Source of the DNA: Haemonchus contortus
Taxonomy: Eukaryota; Nematoda; Chromadorea; Rhabditida; Trichostrongylidae
Direction: 5' to 3'
NCBI GenBank assembly: GCA_000469685.2
Contig: LS997564.1
Location: 13,184,091 to 13,248,090 of the forward strand
Length of the DNA stretch: 64,000 nt
The position numbers and the translations under genes are program-made. Below are positions 31,879-43,800 of this stretch, one piece after another (position 1 is the first letter of the stretch; each line of letters begins with the position of its first letter). The notes below the pieces were generated by a model. It did no database searches. It was not told where the DNA came from and saw only the letters and a program-made list of their open reading frames with translations.

Positions 31879-34800
31879 ATGATGGTCCGTGTGGTGTTGA
31901 TTCTCGCTACCGTAATTACAACAAGCCATCTTTGCCCATCCGAGTGCAACTGTTCCGCACAAAGACGGGTGGACTGTTCACAGCGTGGACTATCCCGAAT
32001 TCCTTCAAATATTCCACTGACCACTACAGTTCTGTGAGTTCCTTGTTTATTACGGTAATTCTGGTACTCACCGTAGCATATTCATATGCGCTTGTTTTGC
32101 CCTTACAAAATCATTCGATCTGCCGAAAGATCACTCATTACAGGGACTTACGAGGGAACCTTCTCGAAGTACTGCCGCAGTCGAGTCTGTCTGGATTGAA
32201 CGAGAACCTTGTGCACTTGTGAGTTTTTGAGTTATGAAGCCTGAAACTTGTTTAATACCAAACCTTAATACAAGCTGGCTATTTCAAAGAATGGGTAGGA
32301 GGAGCAGGTGCTCAATACAGTTCTCGGTTGAGCTTGAAGGGTTTCCCCATTAGCCGAGGGTACAAATTTAACTTGTGAGAGGCTCACCTTAATTTTTGCT
32401 CCGATTTTACTCATTTAATGAAGTATTCCTATTTCTGCTCGTCCATTGAATTTTTCGAGCTTCATGGCATGCTAGAACTCGACTTCCCAACTCTGCTATG
32501 CTTGGATAGAAAAATAAATATTACTTATTTTTGTAGACAAAATAAAAATGAACAATGAATTTCGAATTTCGAGCATCAATATGTTCATCCTGGACTATAG
32601 TGTGTTTATTTATTTTATTATTTTTATATTTTCTTTTTCGTGAGCTGTTTTAGGAGCGTGAGCGTCTTTTTCAGGGATTTGTCAAAAAATAACCTGCGCA
32701 ATATCGACGTCGATGCATTTCGTGGACTCAAGAGGCTACGTACATTGTGAGTTCATATCTTTAGCAAAGTTTTGATTTTTTTTACCCTTTATAATGCAAA
32801 AAAATCATGGTCTCTTAATGGCTCTTTTTCGTTACCGTAACTTTTACTTGGGTAGATAGTCCACTTCCATAAGAACTACCACATTTACCGCCCTTGTGTT
32901 TATCAACGCAGTAGACTAACTGATTTGAATGATTGTAAACAGTACCAGTATCACCTTCCCAACCCTCCGACGTTTGATTGGTATAATGGAGACGCGGCTC
33001 CTCTCTCCATACGATTTTTACTGCTTTTTACAGAAATCTACGTCGCAATCATCTCCGTTCCATACCGAAAGGCCTCGACGAAGTGAAGCTTCACAAACTT
33101 GATCTGTAGTTGTTTACAGTTTATTTATTCTGTTTACCACAAAAATTCAAGATAACGTAATGTTATTGTAGACGCCTTAATCTGATATCGTCGTTATCAC
33201 CAGCTGACGTCATGGCTCTCTCACAAATCCGTTCCGTGGATCTTTCAAGGAACTTTATCAAGGACTGGCCACGTGTAAAAGAAAGAATAACCAACTTCAC
33301 GTCGAAAATCGAGAAATTGTAAGTAATGTAATTTTGCTTTTATATTTTGATAAAAGCAAAGAAGGCGCAGTTGTTAAAGTCCATCCGCTCATTGCTACAT
33401 GCCTCACTAGTTCAAACAACACTGAGACCACTTTTGCTCCTCACTGTCGTGACTGGCGAACTTCTGAAATTCGAAAGTCGTTGTACATATTTATTTCCCT
33501 GTCATCCTTAGGTAGGGGTTAGTGGAAACCTGACCACTCCTTCCCATTTCCAATAGCTGGTTTGCTCAACTCATCTGGTAGTTTTACTGTAGAGTAGGAT
33601 AGAGTAAGGCAAGGATGACCGACTCGTATAGGGAATCCTGACTTGTTTTTATTTCATGCCTCTATATCATCTAGAAAAAGCTTATTTGGCAGCTACTCAG
33701 TTGAGTCTTTGAATATTATTAGGTTGTAAGGAAAGTTCTGGCCGTTTCATCACCTATTTTTCAAAAAGTTATAACTCATCTCAAAGTGAACATTTTTATT
33801 CATAGTAAGCCCCATTTGATTCTACACATGTTTGCCAACGTGATACGAGTCTGTCTATTCCATTCTTATAAAAGTTCGGAGATCTGGATTCCAAAAACTC
33901 GAAAAAGGCAGCTTCCACGTCGCCTTGATTTTTGAATGCTCGTTCCTTTATGAAGTTGTCCAGATATTTGAATAAATGGTAGTAAGATGGTGACAGGTCT
34001 GGTGAAAAGGGTGTATGAGGGAGACTTTCGATTCGCAGCTCGTTCAACTTCTGGAAGACAATTCGAGACATATGCGGTTGCGCATTGTCGTGTAAGAGCA
34101 GTAGACCGTGGTGGCTGACTAGTGCTGGCTGCATTCGCCCCAGTTTTGTGTACTCCTTGTGAATTTGATCACAATATGACTGTGCGGTGATGGTTTGACC
34201 TGGAGGAAGAAACGCGTAGTGGATTAATCCATGGTTGGACCACCAAACTGTGATCATTGTCTTCGTGGCGAGTAAACTTGGCTTTGGAAATTTTTTGGAG
34301 GCTCATCCACACCCACCTGAGCAGAACGCTTCCTGTTATCATACAGGATCCATTTCTCATCACACGTTACAATACGATGGAGAAAAGGCTCAGCATCATT
34401 TCTTACCAACAGCGAACCTGAAACCTCAAAGCGCTTCAGCTGTTGCTACTCCGTGAAATTGTGTGGCACTCACTTATCAAGCTTCTTCACTATTCCAAGC
34501 AGCTCGAGGTGGGCAGCGACGACTGTGTGGGAGACACCCTTCTTCTTGGCATCCTTCCTTGAAGATTGACGTCGATCTTCTTCCACTGCTCTTAGCAAAA
34601 CATCGTGACCAACTAACGATGGTCGACCAACTCGCTCTTCGTCTTCCATTGACCCGCCTTCACATCTGAACTTCTGAAACCAGCGACAAACCGTTCGCTA
34701 CGATGCAGTGCCTTCTCCCCATACAACCTTAATGTTTGTGGCTGCATCCTTCGTAGTTCGACCAAGTTTGAACTCGTGAAGTAAAACCGTTCAAAAAGCA

Positions 34801-37800
34801 GTCTTATCCATTCTGCCAAAAAAACCTCCTAAGTATTCCAAAACTTTACAGACTTTTTGGAAAGCGCTATGACAGAAAGAGCAACTAGTGACTTACCTAA
34901 GGAACACAATATGTCGATTAATCTGAATGGACAGCCGCCAAAATTTGAATTCATATGGCGCATGCGTGGGAACGGTCAGAACTTTCCTTACAACCTAATA
35001 TATTCATGGCTTGTTTGCTTGTGTTTCGACCGGTTGCAAAGACGAGGGCAGCAGTTTGTGGGGCGCACTACAGGGGTTCTTCCAAATTTTCTTTGGACTA
35101 TCCAGAATCCTAAGATGGCCGTTCCGGTCATTCAAAACTTGCCGTTTCGACTTTCCCCACTACAGCTTAGTTCCTAACTTAAGATGAATCTATCGATAGA
35201 AATACGATTCAATCCTATTCGAGGAGTGACTGAAGGCAAATACGCAGTGATTCAGTTTACATGATGGTTGCTGATACTTTAATTACGAAATTGCAGAGAT
35301 CTCGCCTCGAACCTTCTTCCCTCACTTCACTCCGGCATATTTTCCACTCTTTCGTCCCTTCAAACCCTACGGCTTACACGTAACAAAATCAAGTCGATCG
35401 AAAGTCATACGTTCCGTGGGATGGGAGCATTGCAATCGATGTAAGTTCTGAATGTTCGATCAGTTTTTCCACATTTCGTTCCACATCACACTGATTTCAT
35501 TGAGTTATTATTTATTTTCCAATTTACTCCTTCAGAGATCTATCGAAGAATCTTATCCGATCTCTGCCGTCGTTGGCTTTTCACAATTTACGATCGTTGG
35601 TGAACTTGTCGCTGGTTAGGAACGAAATCTCCAGGTATGTTGGACATTCATCCCGTGTAGAGTTCATTTTCGGTTTCAATTTGTGCTTTCCATGATACTC
35701 CAGCTTCTGGCTCTTTTTTGGAACTGGGATCTCGAGCCAGCATTTTCTGAGCCGTTCTAAGGCCCCGTAATTTCCACTAGAATAATAAATCTGATTCTTA
35801 ACGTAGCTAGAAAATATAAATCTCAGCCCGTTTTGAAGTATCGATGCTGTGTTCCGAAGCAGGGCCATAGCTTTTTAGGCCAGTACTTGTTACTAAATTT
35901 TTGAAATTCAAAACATTCGATATTCAAGCATTTTTGCTGCACCTTAGTAGCAAAAGCAGATTCCAAAGTACAGTGAACCAATATCTTCAAAGTTTCAGAC
36001 TTGATGACGGAGCATTCTTCGGTTGCGAATCATTGCTGGCTCTGAATCTGTCGCAAAATCATATCCGTACAATTTCTGATGAGTGGCTTTTTGGACTGAA
36101 TGGGCTTCAAGAACTGTAAGTTGTCCCTAACTTCCATGAATTTTCAATAAGTGAATTTGCAAAAACTTGGTTATCACCTTCTTGGCTTGCAGAACCCAAT
36201 GCAACTCTTTCCTTTCCTACTCCTCTCAACCTTGCGTTCCTATTACTCTGAATATCTCCCTCACAGTTACCTTCCTTAAGAGATAAAGCCTTGGACATTG
36301 ATAAATACTGTTTCTGGGCTGTCCCACTTCCTCCTACTGGGTTTCATTTAGAATCCTGGTGGCGTTTAAAGTTTGACCAGGCGGAATACGAGGTTCGGTC
36401 CTCGGACCACGCGTGTGTGATGGTGCTTCACTTGCACTACACCTATTTGCCCTCCTAATACACCGACTTAAGCTCGAAGGAACTCTTTTGATCTATTTGG
36501 GCCAGTAATGAACAAATGGATTTGTCAAGGGAGCCATGTTATAGTAACATAGTAACATGTGTGGGACTTTTGGCATTCTATCCGATCTGGTACTGATTTA
36601 GGGAAGCTGAATATACCTTATCATTACTCGCCAGTCTCCTGGCTGTGAGATAAACAAGCTGTGATTTGTGTGAGATAAACAAGTGCTATTGTGATAGTAA
36701 ATAGAGTTAAAAGGCAAAGAACCTTTATAAAAGAAATTCATCAGCTATCATGCTCATTACCTGAGGAACCTCGTCACAATGGTTCAGAATTTGAAACTCA
36801 GAAATCATGTTCAATAACGCCATGTGCGTTTCAAACGACATGTTTCTATTTTAATCAGCGGAATCACGCACTTTAGCTTTTTTTGTAAATATTTAATATA
36901 ATTGATCTACTTTCAGAGATCTTTCCTTCAATCACATTGCTTCGTTTGACGCGAACTCATGGAAGCAATGCTCAGAGCTGAGGTCAGCAATTTTTGTAAA
37001 TTTCCTATTTACTTCCTAGCTTCTGGGCTGTTCTTGCAGATGGCTATCACTTCATCGGAATCAGCTACACTTCCTTCCATCAGGAGCATTTCGTCTACTA
37101 CCTCGACTCGAATATCTTCGATTATCCGGCAATTCAATCGAATCCCTTCATAAGACGGCGATGACCGGCTTGGACCATCTCAACGAGTGAGACTTTTACG
37201 TTTGAAGGCCACATGTCCCGTCCTTACGAAAAAGTCCCCTCCCCCTTTGGCAAGCCCCTGCTTTATTCACCGGCTATGCCAAGCGGCTCAACAGTGCCTG
37301 ATTATGACAGACAATGCCTTTTTTCCTTGTCATAGAAAACAGAACCCAGAACCCGCCTTTTAGAAATGAAATTGTCCCTCCCTCTAAAAACATGCCTCAC
37401 AATTAGAGCAGGTTTTCTTCCCATCTGGGCCATTTCCGAACTACCCTCTGCCGGCGATTATAGCACACCCATCAAACGATACGCACTGAACATGGCTTCT
37501 GCTATAAATTTGTTCTTAAGTTTATGTAGCAACGGAATGCGTACAGAGGGTTACTTCAGGCTGGACCTCTCATCCAACTTGCTTGCTGTATGCCTCGAGG
37601 ACAACGCCATGCTCTATAATACATCGCTGCCATTTTTGAGGTCGTTGAAATTCCGAGATAACCAGCTTCGAGTGATTCCAAGCAGGTAGATTTGATTTGA
37701 TTCCATTTCATGTTTCGATTCAATTCTCTTTACTGTTTGTGCTCTATTTTTGTGATGCTTCTTACCTTTTTCTTTTTTGTAGTTTCATTCTTGTGGATTC

Positions 37801-40800
37801 TTGAGAGCAGTAGCGACCATAAAGATAAATTTTTGTCAGAGCATTCGAGAGATTTCCTGCTTTGGAGCATCTCGATTTGGCCGACAATCCAATTACCACC
37901 ATCCATCCGGGTGCATTCAGCCCACTTCAGCTACAAGAACTGTAGGTTTCATATACTCCCTCTTTTCCCATTCCGAAAATTCTCTTTCCATTTCTTCACT
38001 TATTTTCGAATCACATTATGATTATGAGCAACTTTCATCTTTGTTCGCGATGGGAGAACATGGGGTAATAAAGGGATAAGAAAGTGTCTGGAACAGACCA
38101 TTCTGAACTTTATTGCTATCTCGATCCAGCTTTCGTATGGGAGACCAGAGTCGTAAACTCCTTACATGGTGATACTCAATCCCAATACCAGAACTTTTTC
38201 AGTAGAAGCTTAACCTTCACTCACCTTGCTCGAGGAATATTAGCGAGATCGCGACCAGATCCTTTCCAGCTGTTCTTGAGACAGCCTTATCAAATAAACG
38301 ACTTTTTGAGTTTTTCTAAAAGGCAGCGATGCCGTAAAGCAGTATCTCGTGTACGGTTCATGAAGAGGGCTAGCTCTATAGTTGACCGCCCCAAGATATC
38401 GTGAGTTAGTCCCTCTACTAGGTGATCCTTGACGTCATTGACGTCACATCCACCTGTTCAGAATCATAGAAACCATCGCAGCTCAGTGCTGAGCTCACCC
38501 ACCGTGCCGTTGAATGCCATAAGTAACTTTACGGGCTCACGAACGCTGAACCATTTGACCAGTTTGCGTTTTCTGGACCTTTTCTGCCGTTAGGATTTGC
38601 TCTTCCCAAGGAAACTTTGATAATAGAGCTCCTTGCGTTCTCAGCCATGTGCTTCAATTTTCAGATACCTAGACAGTTCGGCATTACTATGCGATTGCCA
38701 TCTGGCATGGTTCTCATCGTGGTTTGTCTCTTCAAAGCTCTCCCGTCGTACCGTCCATACCCGCTGTGCCCATCCCATCCCGCTCAGTGGTATCGATGTC
38801 TTCGCTATCGACTCCAATAATCTCACATGCGGTAAGTGATCCTGGCAGAAAAACAACTCGATCCCCGTGTTCCATTTTCCGGTCCCAAGAACATGTAAAT
38901 AATGATAGCGAGTGGGTTTGTCATGTAAATAATGATAAGGAGGGGCGGATGTGGTGTAGTCGCAAGTGACGCATCATCACGCACGCGTGGTTCAAGGATC
39001 GAACCCCGCAGGCCGAATAGGCTTGTCATTCCTCCGGGGTTGATTATTTGGTACCAGACTCGTCGGCGAGGATAGGAGCACTGACTTGTACAACGCAAGC
39101 CATTGTATAGGCCACATACGCATTCAATACACCGTACGATTCTGAATGGAAACTGGATGCATGGCGCACATCCCTCGGACGGGCTTAATCCTTTATCCTC
39201 TTTATCTTGGGTAAACACGAATCCATCGATGTTTCTCTAAAATTTTGAAAAGGTTGTCAAAATAATTTTGTCTGTTTAGTGGATGACTCACCTCGCGCAC
39301 GTATCATCGAACATCCGGCCACCAGTGTTAGCACTCTAGTGGGAGGACAAGCTCGGTTCACATGTTCAGGATACGGACATGCCCCTCTTCAAGTCGAGGT
39401 TGTTATCAATGAAATTCATAGCTATCGATCGTAACGGTTAAAGCGACTTCTTTTAGAAACCATATGATCTATGAGGGACTGTTGACTTGACACAGAATAG
39501 CCTAAAACTCATGAGAGGGGGTAAAGAGTCAATGAATAAGGGAAAAAGTCGTGATTACTTCAATTTTTCAGAACCATTTCCTCCTTTATTGAGTACTTCG
39601 AGTACTGAAAGTACATAGGGCTTTTTCAGGAGGTTTTTGTGCTGAGTGCACCACACCCTGATTAGCTTTTATTTTGCACTTAGAGAATTCTTTCTTTTTT
39701 TATCATGGATGCTTAGATAATCTGTTCCGCACTGCCACACCCTTCTCTGTCTCGAAGAAGCAGATAGGCAAAGAAAGGGTATGTGGTCAGATAAGTTATT
39801 GGAAGGTGATGACCTTAAAGAGAAAGAAGTCTGCTCACAGTTCTACGTGGAGAGGGAAGGGGTAATTACACCAAAAAACACTTCCATACTTACTTATATC
39901 CGTACTTTAGTAAATCGTTTTTCAGTGGCGTGTTATTGAGAATGGCCGTCCCCGTACCTTGGAGCCCGATTCTACCACAATAATGAATGTCAATCATAGT
40001 GCGATAGTGAATGGTAAGTTAGATTTTCAGCTCATTAACTAAAGAAAGGGCGAAGGTGGTGGAGTAGCAAGTGCCACACTATCTCACACGCACGGTCAGG
40101 GGTTCGAATCCCGGATAGATATCCGCCCAGGCCAACCAAGCCTCCCATCTCTCCGGGCTGGCTAACTGGTACCAGACCCGTCTAGGAGGATAAAGCACTG
40201 ACTTGTACATCGGCTGGACACCGCAAGCCATTGTATAGGCCACAAACACACTCATTACGCCTCTACATTTCTGAATGAAAGTCGAGTGCGGTGGCGCATC
40301 CCTCAGACGGGATTGATCAGCGCCAAAAATATTATCCTTTTATCCTAACTAAAAAAAACCGGCTGAGCTCTTTTTTATATATAGATTGAGTAGACTGATC
40401 ACTAATTCAGAGACATCAAAAGCCGTTCAGGAACCATCAATGGACAGGAGCTGGCAAGTGCAGAGCTGTTGCTTTTGGATGTTTCAATGTCGGATAAAGC
40501 TGAGTACCAATGTGTGGTTCGAAATCGATTCGCAGCCGAACATAGTATACGATCAGTTTTAAAGGTAGGCTGCTTTTGCGATTATCCTTCCATACATATT
40601 TCTCTGAGCATTCTAATGAGGCCGATAGAAATTTCTTTTACAGTAGGAGGGAAAGACGGAAACATTCAATCCTACTTGTTCCCGCCATTTTCTCAGGATC
40701 TTTTCGACTCTCTCATGATCAATCAAATGAGTATGATCGGAGAACGTTGTCATAACGGACTGAATTCGATCGAACCTCAGTTGTTTTTGTCTGAAGTTAG

Positions 40801-43800
40801 CACCGGTTCAGGAAAAACGAGTAAATTATTATGGCGCAAATTAGCCCCGCTTTGGGGATGAGCCATGGTGAGCCATGCATTTGACATCATAACAATTGGT
40901 GGTGATATCTTCTCATCGAAGTGAGGAAGTTAAAAGTGTAGATAACTTATATTGGTGTAAATAGTAATCCACGAAGACAACTTTTTTTACGAGTCAGTGT
41001 TCTACGATTTTTGCCAGTGTAGCCAGCATCTTGAATTCATTGATTCCTGTGAGACTTCATTTTACCTCGCCTGAGCTGGTTATGATGCGTCAATGTGGTA
41101 GTAGCTCTGTAGATGCTTTCTTAACCGAATTTTTACAAGTTACCTGCAAAGAAATAGGAACTACTGACAAATCATAAAGTCGCTCAGCTGGCGCTCTTCC
41201 CTTTCCTGAAATTTCTTTTTAGCTCAACGTTTTTCTCTATTTCGCACCGGGTGGTTTACTGCTTATTCCCCTCCTTTCAACCCTCAGTCACGATCTAGTT
41301 CCCTTCTGACTGTATAACTCTCAGATATTCCAAGTGCCGATATTCTCAAACGAGCCTGATGACATGTCACTTCTTGTGGGACAGAATGCAAAGATTATGT
41401 GTGCTGCCACAGGTGAGCTTATCACCATTTTGTCGAAAGATAGCATTTTTTCCTGTAAATTTTCTGAATTTTATTCATCGAACTTTCATCGAAACGTATA
41501 GTTTGTTCATATAAGAGGGGTTCGGCCAATGCGCAAAGCACCAGACAGATTGTGGTACAATGATTCAACAACGACCTCTAATGAGTTGCTTTTAGGGATC
41601 CCTGCTCCAGTAATCAAGTGGTCCAAGGATGGCGGTGCTTCCTTCCCTGCGGCGCTTCAACATCGCTTGTTTGTACGCCCGAACGATGACCATCTCTATG
41701 TAGTAAATGTCACTACGGAGGATCAAGTATGCGATTGCCCTTTGTGTTTGTATTTTTCACGTTTATGCAACAGAAGACCATGTTATCCGAAAGGGATCCG
41801 TTGCAAGTTAGCCCAATTATGTTCGCATAATACGAATTTAGGTTAGTCAGTGCAGGAACAATACAGGCTTAGTAGGAGAAGCCTTGCTCTAGCAAAGATT
41901 AGAGATCTCAAGTACTTTAGAGTTTAATGTTCAAATTGTCCAGCCAGGTTTTCGATTTGGTGACATTTCCAGATACAGTTTAACTCTTCGTATTTCCATA
42001 TTGTCTTAACTGGAGTCCCGACTACTTTTTACTCTCAGTTCTCTAACACGAATCCCTATCATCAGGGGTGAGTATGAGGTAATGGTGGACTACAATAATG
42101 AATAAGTTAACTCATACGGCAGTGGACATTTCTGGGGTCATTTACTTCTGTAAGCAGGGAGAGGGTAACTTGGAGGTGCAGGTACTACCACGCAATGGAA
42201 ACTTTTCCACATGGAGCGAGGAAGGTGACAAATGGCGTTGGCCTCGCTGAAAGTGTTCAATTAAGGGCACAGTAGCGGTCCTATTCATAGTTCGGGACGT
42301 GGCCCTCATTTTGTAGACCCGCCCATCCTCCCTTCCCTCACCGCCCCTACGCCTCTAGGCCATAAATTTCTTCGCCGAACTTCCTTTAAAACTAGTAAAG
42401 CTTTTTGAAGAGCGATTCTTGCAGGGAGTATACACATGCCATGCGGTGAACGAAGCCGGGGCTATACAAGCCAGCGCCACGTTGCGCATATTCGGTATAA
42501 TAGTCCTTATTGTTGCAGAGTCAGAAACAAGCCTGGAACTGATCGTATTTCAGAGAATTCTTTCAATGTAACGTTGAAGGATACAATAATATGCATGAAT
42601 GACACACTTCTTCTCGACTGCTATGCCGATCTGGCTCATCCATCCCAAAGAATGGTCAGCCTATGACAATTTTATTTTGTTCAATTATATGAAAGGCAGC
42701 AGGTATTAGAGGGAGCACTCAGGATGAGGTTGTAACAATGAAAAACCAGGAATTGGGGTGAGGATCGCCTAGAGAGCGAGACAGAAAAGGCGGGGCGTTT
42801 AAGTCTAGGCAGGATATGGAGCTACTATGAGGGCGCCTCGTTATTTTGGTGACAGTTTCTGTTCGTAGAGGCGTACGTTTACTCTTTGGCTGTTTTTTGA
42901 ACTATTCTTTTACAAGATTCATGGCAGCTCCTCAGCTCACCTTCTGATAAGCTTTGAACCGATGCGCCCTATGTCGGCTACTGCCATACTTCCTCGAAAA
43001 ATTGTTGGAGGAGGTGGCGTCGCAATAAAGCAGAGTCATGGAAAGTGGCTGCCGAATTCGATGTCATCTGCTAATTCGATGAGAATTGTTTGAATTATCT
43101 TAGCATCTTCTCGAGAATGTTTTTTGAATTGTGAGCAACTGCAACTACAATACCCTCCCTAATTATTCAAAAAAAGGCGAAAAAGACGCGGATTCGCGTC
43201 TTTTTCGTCTTTTCTCTATAACTAGGTGAGTTTACACTTTTTTCATGTATGATGTTATATAGTTCGACTCAGCTCGTCGAGGTCTATAAAATGGTGAGTT
43301 CAAAATTTGGAAAACTTTGATTTTTAAGTCCTCGGTCCACCGAAGTTCCTGGGGGTACGTCATTAGCGGCGACGCTCGCCATAATTATAACCAGGAGGCA
43401 TTCTCCTCAATTGAAAGTATTCAGTGAGTTGTAGGGCAGCTGTCATATTTGAAAACTAAGCAGAAAGTAGACCATTGCATTATACATGCTTTTCTGATCA
43501 TTTTGGTACCATTTTTTCCGAACTGGACGAATTAAGTCGTGCACCATTCTTGAACGATAGCGACTTTTCAATTCGAGAAATAGCAAATATGAGTTGATTC
43601 TCAATGCTAGTAAATGATCTACCTACACTTCAGAAATAGTGGTTCCCTACAGTATGCATATTGTATGCACGAGTTCAATAGTAACAGAGTTTTTATCGTC
43701 CAAATTCCGGTTTGCGGCATATTTTCGCACAAAACTTACGTTTTCTTGCGTTTTCAAGTAGGATTTTCGATGTTCATGAGTAAGTTGCGCCTATCATCGA

